A DNA stretch of 64,000 bases from Sulfitobacter sp. LCG007. GTDB lineage: Bacteria > Pseudomonadota > Alphaproteobacteria > Rhodobacterales > Rhodobacteraceae. The stretch is from the NCBI RefSeq assembly GCF_040801785.1, contig NZ_CP161805.1, positions 3,844,001-3,908,000 of the forward strand. Reading direction: 5' to 3'. Under the pieces are notes generated by a model. That model ran no database searches. It was not told where the DNA came from and saw only the letters and a list, made by a program, of their open reading frames with translations. Numbering within the stretch: position 1 is the first letter of the stretch; each line of letters begins with the position of its first letter. Of the stretch, positions 43,453 to 52,150 are shown piece by piece. A program made the position numbers and the translations under genes.

Positions 43453-44239
43453 GCTGACCCTCCCCGACGCCACCCTGCATTTCGAGGTCGAAGGCAACGG
43501 CCCGCCCCTGCTGATGATCGCGGGCTTCATGAGCGACAGCGCCTCCTGGGCGCCGCTGCGGCCCCTGCTGCGCGACCGTTTCACCCTGATCCGTCCCGAC
43601 ATGCGCACGACCGGACGCACCATCCCTTGGGACACCGCCGTTTCGATCGAGACCTGGGCCCGGGACGGGCTCGCCCTGCTTGACCACCTCGGCCATCCAC
43701 GCGCGCATGTGCTCGGCCATTCGCTTGGCGGCAACATCGGCTGGGTCATGGCGAAACTGGCACCCGACCGGGTCGCAAGCTGCATGATGCTTGGCTCGGC
43801 CCTGATCATGCCGCGGCGCAATGTAGATGTCTTTCGCGGCCTGATCGCGATCCGGCGCAGCAACGCCGCGCCGGATGTCTGGTTTCGCATGCTCTTTCCC
43901 TGGCTCTTTTCCGCCAGTTTCCTGGAGGATGCCGGCGCGGTCGATCGGGCGATCGCCCAGTCGCTCGCCTATGCCCACACGCAGTCCGCAGACGCCATGG
44001 AGCGACAGCTCGAGACCATCCTGGCGATCACACCGGACTTCTTCATGTCCGTTCCCGAAATCCCCGTCTCCGTCCTGCTGGGAAGCGAGGACCTTCTGAT
44101 TCCGCCCGGTCCCGCATTGCAGTCGCTTGACGGAATTCCCTGCCGCATCCAGGAGGGTGGGGGCCATTCGCTGCACTGGGAGGCCCCCCGACCCTGCGCC
44201 GAGTGGATCGCGGACTTCGCAGGATCACACCCGGTATAG
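43439..44239 (+). CDS. Alpha/beta-fold hydrolase
   Basis: 266-residue alpha/beta hydrolase. Oxyanion region MIAGFMSDSASW, nucleophile elbow GHSLGGNIGW with the catalytic serine, acid near LLGSEDLLIPP and histidine in GGGHSLHWEAP. ATG at 43439 overlaps the peptidase gene by 14 bp; ATG 43445 is also possible. Probably an esterase, lactonase or amidase finishing the catabolic operon. Substrate unknown. Confidence 0.88.
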   Translation: MSMPELTLPDATLHFEVEGNGPPLLMIAGFMSDSASWAPLRPLLRDRFTLIRPDMRTTGRTIPWDTAVSIETWARDGLALLDHLGHPRAHVLGHSLGGNIGWVMAKLAPDRVASCMMLGSALIMPRRNVDVFRGLIAIRRSNAAPDVWFRMLFPWLFSASFLEDAGAVDRAIAQSLAYAHTQSADAMERQLETILAITPDFFMSVPEIPVSVLLGSEDLLIPPGPALQSLDGIPCRIQEGGGHSLHWEAPRPCAEWIADFAGSHPV

Positions 44240-44320
44240 GGCTGGAATCCATCCTCTTGCCCCCTGCTGCGGCGCGCCCGCATTCTTGCGCCGAGCTGTC
44301 GCGCATGGCATCGAAGTGCG

Positions 44321-44848
44321 ATGAACATCATGATTCCGGCATGGGTCGACGGGGTTCTGACTCCGGTCGAAAAACGCGACGTCCACCTTCGGGGCCTTCG
44401 CCACAAGGCGATTTCGGTCTTCGTGACGCGCGGCTCCGAGGTGCTGCTGCAGCGGCGTGCGATGGGGAAATACCATACGCCGGGGCTCTGGACGAATACC
44501 TGTTGCACGCATCCGCATTGGGACGAGGCGCCCGCGGATTGCGCGGCGCGGCGGCTGGAGGAAGAGCTCGGCATTTCGGGTCTTGACCTGCAGCATCGCC
44601 AGCAGCTCGAATACCGGGCCCAGGTCGGCGGCGGCATGGTCGAGCACGAGGCGGTCGACGTCTACGTCGCCGAGGCGCCTCCCGAGCTGACCCTCAGGCC
44701 CGATCCGGACGAAGTGATGGACACGGCCTGGACCGCGATCGAGGATCTGCACAGCCAGGTCGCGGCCGATCCCGACAGGTTCACGCCCTGGCTGCGTATC
44801 TACCTCAGCGACCACGCCCGAAGCATCTTCGGACCGCGCACCGGCTAG
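44321..44848 (+). CDS. idi: Isopentenyl-diphosphate delta-isomerase, type I
   Basis: 175-residue Nudix-fold enzyme interconverting isopentenyl and dimethylallyl diphosphate. HLRGLRHKAISVFV, LLQRRAMGKYHTPGLWTNTCCTHPHWDE (catalytic Cys and metal ligands) and RRLEEELGIS with EYRAQVGGGMVEHEAVDVYV match type I Idi. It helps balance precursors for carotenoids, quinones and, in phototrophic relatives, bacteriochlorophyll. No photosynthesis gene is in the window. It converges with maiA. Confidence 0.94.
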   Translation: MNIMIPAWVDGVLTPVEKRDVHLRGLRHKAISVFVTRGSEVLLQRRAMGKYHTPGLWTNTCCTHPHWDEAPADCAARRLEEELGISGLDLQHRQQLEYRAQVGGGMVEHEAVDVYVAEAPPELTLRPDPDEVMDTAWTAIEDLHSQVAADPDRFTPWLRIYLSDHARSIFGPRTG

Positions 44849-44865
44849 CCGATCCGTGGCTGCCC

Positions 44866-45513
44866 TTACACGGCGTCGGGTTGCCGGTCAGGTGCGGCGG
44901 CGGCGATTTCGGGCACTTCCAGGCAGGCGGCGTGGATCCGGGCGATGGTCGGAAACGTCTCCAGCCCCAATCCGAAGCGGGCGTTGTTGAGGACCTGCGC
45001 GAAGAGGCAGAGATCGGCCAGACCGGGACGCCCACCGTGGCAGAAGCGGCCTGTGTCAGGCTCGGAAGCAAGCCGCTGCTCAAGCGCATCCATCCCCGCA
45101 GAGGCCCATTTGCAGAACCAGTCCTTCCTGCCGTCTGCGTCGACGCCGTATGCCGTTTCGAGATGTTGCAGGATGCGCAGGTTGTTCACCGGATGGATGT
45201 CGAGCGCGATGATATGGGCGAGGCTGCGCACCCGTGCGCGTCCCCAGGGGTCTGAAGGCAGCAACGGCGGTTCGGGATGCGTCTCGTCCAGCCATTCGAT
45301 GATGGCCAGCGACTGGGGCAACGATCCCCGCTCTGTCACCAGCGTCGGTACCAGCCCCTGCGGGTTCAGCGCGAGGTGGTCCGGCGCGGCCTGCTCGCCC
45401 CTCAGAAGGGCACGGGCGACATAGTCGTATTCCAGACCTTTCAGGTTCAGCGCGGCGCGAACCCGAACCGAGGTGGAGGAACGGAAGTAGTTGTGCAGGA
45501 TCAGACGGCTCAT
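44866..45513 (-). CDS. maiA: Maleylacetoacetate isomerase (zeta-class GST)
   Basis: 215-residue glutathione transferase of the zeta class. The active-site motif SSTSVRVRAALNLKG (residues 12-26) and NPQGLVPTLV are diagnostic; the C-terminal domain has IHPVNNLRILQHL and PGLADLCLFAQV. It isomerises maleylacetoacetate to fumarylacetoacetate in tyrosine/homogentisate breakdown. No hmgA or fahA gene lies beside it. Confidence 0.9.
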   Translation of the reverse strand: MSRLILHNYFRSSTSVRVRAALNLKGLEYDYVARALLRGEQAAPDHLALNPQGLVPTLVTERGSLPQSLAIIEWLDETHPEPPLLPSDPWGRARVRSLAHIIALDIHPVNNLRILQHLETAYGVDADGRKDWFCKWASAGMDALEQRLASEPDTGRFCHGGRPGLADLCLFAQVLNNARFGLGLETFPTIARIHAACLEVPEIAAAAPDRQPDAV

Positions 45514-45768
45514 CCCCGCTCCCCCTGTTTCATCGGCGCCGGAACGCCACCGGAACGCCTGCAGGGATAGTGGATTCGCGCCTGTCCGGGAACCAGGGAA
45601 GAAAGGGCGGATGGATGCGCGGGCGGAACAGCGGCTGCCGGTCGGCCGATCCAGGGTCTGTCAAAGCCACGCGCGACCTCCCGCGATCGCCCGCCTTCCT
45701 GCAAGCCTCTGGTCCGCCGGGGATTTTGCACCATGTAAAGCGGCAGCCAATCAGGATATCCTGCAACG
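45514..45768. other. Gene-free gap between maiA and pqiA
   Basis: 255 bases without a credible gene; it must carry the divergent promoters of maiA and the pqi operon. A ten-base direct repeat CCGGAACGCC occurs at 45539-45548 and 45550-45559. The stretch near 45715-45740 (GGGGATTTTGCACCATGTAAA) looks like an intergenic motif seen elsewhere in this family, but I cannot confirm that here. Confidence 0.35.
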
Positions 45769-46404
45769 ATGAATGCGAGCCCAGCGACTCCGAGGACGGA
45801 TCTGATCGTCTGTCCCCAATGCGATGCTGCCTATACGCTGCAGCAGCCAGACAAGGGCGCGCGTGCGGTCTGCCATCGCTGCCATACGGTTCTGATCGAG
45901 CCGCGCCACAAGGCGGGCAAGCAGATCATCGCGATCTCGCTCGCCGGCGTGATCCTGATCGTCGCGGCGACCGTGTTCCCTTTTCTCAAGATCGACGCCG
46001 GCGGGCTCGCCAATTCGGTTTCTATCCTCGATGCCGCGTTGGCCTTCAGTGACGGTCCGCTTATCGTGCTGTCGCTGCTGACCGCAGCGCTCATCGTGTT
46101 CCTGCCGCTCGCCCGGCTGCTGCTGTCGCTCTATGTGCTGATACCGGTCGTCTACGACCGGCCTCCCGCGCCCGGCGCGCACAGGGCCTTCCGACTGGCC
46201 GAGGCGATCCGGCCCTGGTCGATGGCCGAGATCTTTGCCATCGGCTGCGCCGTGGCGCTGGTCAAGATATCGGATCTTGCCCATGTGACGATGGGTCCGG
46301 CATTCTGGCTTTTCGCGGCGCTGGTGTTGCTGGTTGTGGTTCAGGACAATTTCATGTGCAGATGGTCGGTATGGAACTCGCTGAGCCCGAACGAAAGATC
46401 CTGA
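45769..46404 (+). CDS. pqiA: Paraquat-inducible protein A, first half (PqiA family)
   Basis: 211-residue inner-membrane protein. N-terminal zinc-ribbon cysteines CPQCDAAY...CHRCHT, then four hydrophobic segments (IIAISLAGVILIVAATVFPF, PLIVLSLLTAALIVFLPLARLLL, MAEIFAIGCAVALV, AFWLFAALVLLVVVQ). E. coli PqiA is a single protein with two such units; here they are separate genes. With PqiB and PqiC it forms a lipid-transport bridge to the outer membrane. Overlaps the next gene by 34 bp. Confidence 0.9.
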   Translation: MNASPATPRTDLIVCPQCDAAYTLQQPDKGARAVCHRCHTVLIEPRHKAGKQIIAISLAGVILIVAATVFPFLKIDAGGLANSVSILDAALAFSDGPLIVLSLLTAALIVFLPLARLLLSLYVLIPVVYDRPPAPGAHRAFRLAEAIRPWSMAEIFAIGCAVALVKISDLAHVTMGPAFWLFAALVLLVVVQDNFMCRWSVWNSLSPNERS

Positions 46405-47018
46405 CCGCGAAGGAGATGGGACTGGTCGCCTGCACGCGCTGTTCGCAGGTCTGGCCGATGGGCACCGGCCGCTGCGGGCGTTGCGGGCACGTCCTTGCCT
46501 CGCGCGACCAACATAGCCTGCAGAAGGTCTGGGCGTTGCTGATCGTCGGCCTGATGACCTACATCCCGGCCAACCTTTATCCGATGCTGCAGACACGGAC
46601 CCTGTTTCACCTTCAGGAAAACACCATCGTCGGCGGCGCGATCGAGCTCATGGACTACGGCAACTATGGCGTCGCGCTGATCATACTGTTCGCCAGCGTC
46701 GCGATTCCCATCGGCAAGTTCGTCGCCATCGCCTATCTGGCGATCTCGGTCCGCCACCATTGGACAGCCTCGAAACGCCAGCGTCACCTGCTTTACGAGG
46801 TGGTCGAATACATCGGGCGATGGTCCATGATCGACATCTTTGTTGTTGCGATCATGTCGTCTCTCGTGCAACTCAACACCCTGGTCGCCGTCAATCCCGG
46901 CAGGGCGAGCCTTTATTTCGCCATGTCGGTGATCTTCACGATGTTGTCGGCGCAGGCCTTCGACAGCAGGCTCATCTGGGATGCCCAGGCGCAGGACGAA
47001 GGAACGCGCGGAAAATGA
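46371..47018 (+). CDS. pqiA: Paraquat-inducible protein A, second half (PqiA family)
   Basis: 215-residue inner-membrane protein, matching the C-terminal unit of PqiA. Zinc-ribbon CTRCSQVW...CGRCGHVL, then helices including LLIVGLMTYIPANLYPMLQT, YGVALIILFASVAIPIGKFVAIAYL and SMIDIFVVAIMSSLVQL. ATG at 46371 is chosen; GTG 46356 and ATG 46362 are in frame. Its stop overlaps pqiB by 4 bp. Confidence 0.9.
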   Translation: MELAEPERKILTAKEMGLVACTRCSQVWPMGTGRCGRCGHVLASRDQHSLQKVWALLIVGLMTYIPANLYPMLQTRTLFHLQENTIVGGAIELMDYGNYGVALIILFASVAIPIGKFVAIAYLAISVRHHWTASKRQRHLLYEVVEYIGRWSMIDIFVVAIMSSLVQLNTLVAVNPGRASLYFAMSVIFTMLSAQAFDSRLIWDAQAQDEGTRGK

Positions 47019-49105
47019 CGGACAGCCCCCCGCCCGTGGACATCGAGCCTTCGCGTCCCAGCCTCTGGCAGCGCGCTTCGGCAGTCTGGATCATTCCGGT
47101 CATCGCCCTTGTCGCGGCGCTTGGGGTCGCATGGAGCAGCTACAGCGCGCGCGGACCGCTGATCCATATCACCTTCGCCAACGGCGCGGGAATTAAGGCG
47201 AACGAGACCGAACTGCGTTACCGCGACGTGACGGTCGGGCTGGTCGAGGATGTCGACTTCACCCCTGACCTGCTCGCAGTCGTGGCGAGCGTGCGCGTCG
47301 ACAAGGACGTTGCCCCCTACATCGACACCAGCTCGACTTTCTGGGTGGTGCGGCCCGAAGTATCCGCGCGCGGCATTACCGGGCTCGACACGGTGCTCAC
47401 CGGCGTCTTCATCGAAGGCACGTGGGACGGCGAGCGCGGACCCCGGCGGGAGGAATTCAACGGTCTGTCCGAGGCGCCGCTCTACCGGCCCGGCTCCGGC
47501 GGATTGCAGATCGCCCTTCGCTCGACCCCGGGCGGACGGCTGACCGACGAGGTGCCGATCCTGTTCCGCGGTATCGAGGTCGGCCAGGTCGGTGCGGCAC
47601 GGATCTCTCCCAACGGGCAATACGCCATCGCCGAGGCGCTGATAGACGAACCCTACGGGCACCTGATCACGCCAGCCACACGCTTCTGGGACGTTTCCGG
47701 CTTCACCTTCTCGGTCGGGCCATCGGGCGCCGAGATCGACTTCACCTCGATCGGCACGCTGGTCGGGGGCGGCATCACCTTCGATACCTTCGTCTCGGGA
47801 GGCGAACAGGTGCCGGAGGGGTCGATCTTCGACGTCTACACCGACGTCAATACGGCGCGCAATTCCGTGTTCAACGCGACGGAGGTCGCCGCGCTCGATG
47901 TGCGCGTGGTCTTCGACGACAACCTCGCCGGGCTCGCGGTCGGCGCCCCGGTCGAACTCAGCGGCCTCAAGATCGGCACGGTGCAGACCGTCAACGGGAT
48001 CGTCGATGCGGATGCCTTCGGGGACGACCGGGTGCGGCTGAATGCCGTCCTTGCGATCCAGCCGGCGCGGCTTGGGCTGCAGGGCGACGTGACGCCCGAG
48101 ACGGCCCTGGCCTTTCTCGGCAACCGGGTCCGGGACGGTGTGCGGGCGCGGCTTGCCTCGGCCAGTCTGCTGACCGGGGGGTTGAAGGTCGAACTGGTGC
48201 AGGTGGACGACGCGCCGCCAGCCGAGATGACCCAACCCGCCGAGCCGGGCGCATTGCCGGTCCTGCCCGCGACCGAGGCCGAGGTCTCGGACGCGGCGGC
48301 GACGCTCGAGGGGATGTTCAACAGGGTCAACAGCCTGCCCATCGAGGATCTGCTGAAGAGCGCGATAGACTTCATGGACAATGCCAAGGCGCTGGTCTCG
48401 AGCCAGGAGATCCGCGAGACCCCCGCCGAGATCCGCGGGCTGATCGGCGATATCCGGGAGGTGGTGCAGTCCGAGGATGTGCAGAAGATTCCGGTCACGC
48501 TGAACGCGGCCGTCGAGCGCATAGAAGAGGTCGTGGCGCAGATCGCCGCCGAGCAGGTCGCCGCGAAGTTGAGCACTGCACTGGACGAGGCGGCCAAGGC
48601 CGCGGGGAATATCAGGACGGGCACGGCGGGTCTGAACGATCTGGTCGAGCGGCTGAACGCGGTCGCTGCGAAGGCGAACGAGCTGCCGCTCGAAGAGCTG
48701 ACGCGCCAGGTCACCGAACTGGTCGCCTCGGCGGATGCGGTGATCGACACGCCCGGGGCCCGCGCCCTGCCCGGCGATCTGGGCCGCGCGCTGGATCAGC
48801 TGAACGCGACGCTTGAAGAGCTGCGCGAGGGTGGAGCGGTGAGCAGCATCAACGCCACGCTCGGCTCGGTCCGGCAGGCGGCCGACAGGGTCGCTGTCGG
48901 CGCCGACGAGATCCCCGCGCTGGTCGACCGCCTGACCCGGCTGCTCGACCAGGCTTCGTCCACGGTCGCGGGCTACAACCGCGGCGACGTGCTGACCCGC
49001 GATGCCCAGTCCGCGCTGCGTGACATCTCGCAGGCCGCCGACGCGCTGTCTTCCCTGGCGCGGATGATCGAACGCAACCCAACCTCCTTGATCCGGGGAC
49101 GATGA
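47015..49105 (+). CDS. pqiB: MCE-domain intermembrane transport protein PqiB
   Basis: 696-residue protein with one N-terminal membrane helix (about 23-40, AVWIIPVIALVAALGVAW) and three MCE domains (about 46-140, 160-270, 285-400: GPLIHITFANGAGIKANETELRYRDVTVG; GGLQIALRS...VPILFRGIEVGQV; LDVRVVFDDNLAGLAVGAPVELSGLKIG, shown in parts). From about 430 to the end it is nearly all helical heptad sequence (EVVQSEDVQKIP, AVERIEEVVAQIAAEQVAAKL, LGRALDQLNATLEELRE). This tail is longer than in E. coli PqiB (546 residues). It forms a hydrophobic tunnel for lipids between inner and outer membranes. Confidence 0.92.
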   Translation: MTDSPPPVDIEPSRPSLWQRASAVWIIPVIALVAALGVAWSSYSARGPLIHITFANGAGIKANETELRYRDVTVGLVEDVDFTPDLLAVVASVRVDKDVAPYIDTSSTFWVVRPEVSARGITGLDTVLTGVFIEGTWDGERGPRREEFNGLSEAPLYRPGSGGLQIALRSTPGGRLTDEVPILFRGIEVGQVGAARISPNGQYAIAEALIDEPYGHLITPATRFWDVSGFTFSVGPSGAEIDFTSIGTLVGGGITFDTFVSGGEQVPEGSIFDVYTDVNTARNSVFNATEVAALDVRVVFDDNLAGLAVGAPVELSGLKIGTVQTVNGIVDADAFGDDRVRLNAVLAIQPARLGLQGDVTPETALAFLGNRVRDGVRARLASASLLTGGLKVELVQVDDAPPAEMTQPAEPGALPVLPATEAEVSDAAATLEGMFNRVNSLPIEDLLKSAIDFMDNAKALVSSQEIRETPAEIRGLIGDIREVVQSEDVQKIPVTLNAAVERIEEVVAQIAAEQVAAKLSTALDEAAKAAGNIRTGTAGLNDLVERLNAVAAKANELPLEELTRQVTELVASADAVIDTPGARALPGDLGRALDQLNATLEELREGGAVSSINATLGSVRQAADRVAVGADEIPALVDRLTRLLDQASSTVAGYNRGDVLTRDAQSALRDISQAADALSSLARMIERNPTSLIRGR

Positions 49106-49109
49106 CGCC

Positions 49110-49676
49110 ATGAGACTTGCCACACCCGCCTATGCCGCTGCCCTTGCGCTGGCGCTCTCCGCCTGTTCGTCGACGACGGACAGCTACGCGGTCACGCCGC
49201 CCCCGGTGACCCGGACCATCCCGATTTCCTACGGCTCGGTCGAGTTGCGCAAGGTGTCGCTGCCCGCCTACGCGGCGGCGGACGAGATCACGCGGCAACA
49301 GCCGGACGGAACGCTGGTCAGCGACAGCAAGCTGCTGTGGGCCGACAACCCGGAACGCGCCGTGTCGCTCGAGCTGAGCCGCAATCTGACGCGGATGACG
49401 GGTCGGCGGATCGCGTCCGAGCCGTGGCCGTTCGATTCCTTCCCGGACGCGCGGCTGGAAGTGCGCTTCGAAAGCCTTCTGGCCGGAGCGGACGGCATGT
49501 TCCGAAGCGCGGGCCAGTTCTTCGTGGCCCCCGACGGCGGCGGCCGTGAACGTTCGGGCCTGTTCGATCTCGCCGTGCCCTTCGATCCGGCCGGCGGCCC
49601 GCAGGCCATCGCGCGTGCGCGGGGTCAGATCATCCTGGACCTCGCCGAGTACATCGCCCGCAACGGGTTGAGCTGA
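49110..49676 (+). CDS. pqiC: Outer-membrane lipoprotein PqiC (ABC-type auxiliary)
   Basis: 188-residue lipoprotein. Signal and lipobox LALALSACSS, with the lipidated cysteine near residue 18. The body (ELRKVSLPAYAAADEITRQ, LLWADNPERAVSLELSRNLTRMTG, PWPFDSFPDARLEVRFESL) matches the DUF330/PqiC family. It receives the PqiB tunnel at the outer membrane. 4 bp after pqiB. Confidence 0.9.
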   Translation: MRLATPAYAAALALALSACSSTTDSYAVTPPPVTRTIPISYGSVELRKVSLPAYAAADEITRQQPDGTLVSDSKLLWADNPERAVSLELSRNLTRMTGRRIASEPWPFDSFPDARLEVRFESLLAGADGMFRSAGQFFVAPDGGGRERSGLFDLAVPFDPAGGPQAIARARGQIILDLAEYIARNGLS

Positions 49677-49681
49677 CCCTC

Positions 49682-50434
49682 GTGGAACCGATGCTGCGCG
49701 GACGGCCCGAGCGTCTGGCGGTTCTCGATTTCGGTCTGTTCGAGGTCCATGCCGGCCCGCGGACCATCGGCATCTGCGGTTTCGTCATCTGCACCGACGC
49801 GGGCGAGACGGTGCTGATCGACAGCGGCTTTCCCGCGAAATATGCCAGCGACCCGGAGGCCGCTACCCGCGAGGATGATCTCGCCAGCTTCGGCCGGGTC
49901 GTTTCGATCGGCCCCGGGAACCTCGCGCCGGCGCAGCTTTCCCTGCTCGGTATCGCGCCCGGCGACATTGATCTGATGATCCAGAGCCACACGCATATCG
50001 ACCATATCGGCTTTCTGGGCGGATTTCCGGGCGTCCCGATCCTGATCGCCGAGGCCGAACGCGCCCTGCCCCGTCCGCTTTACTGGTCGGGCAGGCAGCC
50101 GATGGAATGGCCCGAGGCCGACTATCGGCTGGTCACGCGGGATTTCTCCCTCGGTCCGGGCTTCGAGGTGTTCCTCGTACCGGGCCACGCGCCCGGACAG
50201 CTCGCATTTCTGATCGATCTTCCCCAGAGCGGTCCGGTTCTGCTGACATCGGATGCGATCAGCCGGCCGTCGGAAATCGAAGAGAAATTTGCCGGTTCAT
50301 GGGACGACACTCTGGCCATGCGGCATGGCGCGCGGCTGATCGCGCTGGCCGAGGAACGCGGCGCCTTCGTCATCTACGGCCACGGGCCGGAACAATGGCC
50401 CGACCTTCGCAAGGCGCCGGACTGGTACCTCTGA
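49682..50434 (+). CDS. MBL-fold metallo-hydrolase, N-acyl homoserine lactonase-like
   Basis: 250-residue metallo-beta-lactamase fold. The di-metal motif SHTHIDHIG (HxHxDH), a further ligand His in VPGHAPGQ, Asp in TSDAIS and a C-terminal IYGHGPEQW are all present. The spacing and the C-terminal His resemble quorum-quenching lactonases such as AiiA/AttM. GTG start 5 bp after pqiC; ATG 49691 is possible. Whether it cleaves acyl-homoserine lactones or another ester is not known. Confidence 0.82.
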   Translation: MEPMLRGRPERLAVLDFGLFEVHAGPRTIGICGFVICTDAGETVLIDSGFPAKYASDPEAATREDDLASFGRVVSIGPGNLAPAQLSLLGIAPGDIDLMIQSHTHIDHIGFLGGFPGVPILIAEAERALPRPLYWSGRQPMEWPEADYRLVTRDFSLGPGFEVFLVPGHAPGQLAFLIDLPQSGPVLLTSDAISRPSEIEEKFAGSWDDTLAMRHGARLIALAEERGAFVIYGHGPEQWPDLRKAPDWYL

Positions 50435-50515
50435 AGCCGCCCTCGACGGTCGATCCGCGGCACCATCTGATCACGCAAGGGGGGAACGGGCATACAGCTT
50501 CGCCCAAAGAGAGAA

Positions 50516-50544
50516 CCGCCGCCGGGAGGGAACACCGGCGGCGG
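50516..50544. terminator. Strong GC stem-loop between convergent genes
   Basis: Perfect ten-base arms (CCGCCGCCGG and CCGGCGGCGG) around a nine-base loop. No T-tract follows. It sits in the 295-bp gap after the lactonase-like gene and before the convergent aminotransferase stop at 50730; the rest of that gap shows no gene. Confidence 0.55.
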
Positions 50545-50729
50545 CCATCGCGTGAATTCGTCTTCTGTGGACCGTTTGCCACAGCAGGCACGGATCACCC
50601 GTTGAAGAAAACATACCAGTTGTTGCCAAAAGGTCAATAAACGCCGGGTGATGCACGGCATTTACGGTTAACTTTGCGCGGTTCCTTTTCAATTCCTGGT
50701 GGAAATTGCAGGCAGCCGCCGCCTCCGTC

Positions 50730-52055
50730 TCAGGTCGCCAACGCGGCGCGGATGCCCAGGTCGAGCTTTTCGACAAGTTCGTCGATCTGCGCGTCGTCAA
50801 TGATGAAGGGCGGCGCGAGAAGGACGTGATCTCCGTTGCGACCGTCTATCGTACCGCTCATCGGGTAGCAGATCAGCCCGGCCTCGAAGGCGTGCTTCTT
50901 GATGCCCGCGGCGATACCCCTCCGGGGGTCGAAGGGCGCCCTGCTTTCGCGGTCGGATACCAGCTCGAGTCCCAGGAACAGCCCACGGCCCCGGATATCT
51001 CCCACATGCGGATGCTGGGCGAACCTGTCCCTCAGCGCATCCATCAACCTACTTCCCTGAAGCCTTGCCCGCGCCACCAGACCGCGGTCCAGCAGCGCCG
51101 AAACCACGGCGACCCCGGCGGCGGCGGCAACGGGATGCCCGAGATAGGTATGTCCGTGCTGGAAGAAGCCGCTGCCGTCGCGGATCGTCTCATAGACGCG
51201 GGCCGAGCAGAGCATCGCGCCGATGGGCTGGTACCCCGCGCCCAGCCCCTTGGCGATGGCGAGGATGTCCGGTGCGACTCCCTCCTGTTCGCAGGCGAAA
51301 AGCGAGCCGGTTCTGCCCATGCCGCACATGACCTCATCGAGGATCAGCAGGACGCCATGTTCGTCGCAGATCTCACGGATGCGCCTGAAATACCCTGGCG
51401 CAGCCGTCAGAGCGCCCGCCGTCGCCCCCACCACCGGCTCGGCGACAAACGCGATCACGGTCTCGGGGCCGACGCGCTGGATTTCCTGCTCCAGCAGGTT
51501 CGCCGCGCGTAGTCCGTAATCCTCGAGGCTCTCGCCCTCGTGGCGAAGCCGGTATTCGTAGCACGGATCGATGTGGCTGACCTCCATCAGCATCGGCCCG
51601 AACTGCTGACGGCGCCACTCGTTTCCCCCGGTCGCCAGCGCCCCCAGGGTGTTGCCGTGATAGCTTTGCTTGCGTGCGATGATCCTGCTGCGCTGCGGCT
51701 CGCCGCGTTCCACATGATACTGCCGCGCGAGCTTCAGGGCCGATTCCATTGCCTCGGACCCGCCGGAAACCAGATAGACCCGGTCGAGATCCCCCGGCGC
51801 ATGGGCGATCAGCAGGTCGGCCAGCGTCTCGGCCGGTTCCGAGGTGAAGAAACCCGTATGCGCGAAGGCGAGCCTGTCGAGCTGGGCCTGTATCGCTTCG
51901 ATGATCTCCCGGTCGCCGTGGCCGAGACAGGACACCGCCGCCCCGCCCGACCCGTCGAGATAGCGCTTGCCGTCGGCATCGATCAGATAGCAACCCTCGC
52001 CCGCGACGGCGACGGGAGGCAGGGCCTTGGTGTGTCGTGGAAAGATGTGGGACAT
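50730..52055 (-). CDS. Class III PLP aminotransferase
   Basis: 441-residue fold-type I aminotransferase. GSGGAAVSCLGHGD, VSGGSEAMESALKLAR, KQSYHGNTLGALATGG, PVVGATAGAL, LILDEVMCGMGRTG and the PLP lysine in AIAKGLGAGYQPIGAML are clear. It resembles omega-amino acid:pyruvate, taurine or BioA-like enzymes; the substrate cannot be decided. The start is MSHIFPRH (52055); three further upstream codons in frame are open. Divergent from a cupin gene about 95 bp away. Confidence 0.88.
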   Translation of the reverse strand: MSHIFPRHTKALPPVAVAGEGCYLIDADGKRYLDGSGGAAVSCLGHGDREIIEAIQAQLDRLAFAHTGFFTSEPAETLADLLIAHAPGDLDRVYLVSGGSEAMESALKLARQYHVERGEPQRSRIIARKQSYHGNTLGALATGGNEWRRQQFGPMLMEVSHIDPCYEYRLRHEGESLEDYGLRAANLLEQEIQRVGPETVIAFVAEPVVGATAGALTAAPGYFRRIREICDEHGVLLILDEVMCGMGRTGSLFACEQEGVAPDILAIAKGLGAGYQPIGAMLCSARVYETIRDGSGFFQHGHTYLGHPVAAAAGVAVVSALLDRGLVARARLQGSRLMDALRDRFAQHPHVGDIRGRGLFLGLELVSDRESRAPFDPRRGIAAGIKKHAFEAGLICYPMSGTIDGRNGDHVLLAPPFIIDDAQIDELVEKLDLGIRAALAT

Positions 52056-52150
52056 GGGCTCTGCCTTCGCTGGCATCGGGGCGCGCCTGCATCGTGGACA
52101 GGAACGCGCCGCTTTGGCAAGCTGCGAGCCGTGGAAATGGGAGAGCGGTG

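Noticed and set aside
46913-49123. Very long open frame (736 codons) on the minus strand
   Set aside because: It lies opposite pqiB, which has clear MCE domains. Its translation is rich in Arg, Gly, Asp and His without domain signal, as expected for an antisense frame in high-GC DNA.
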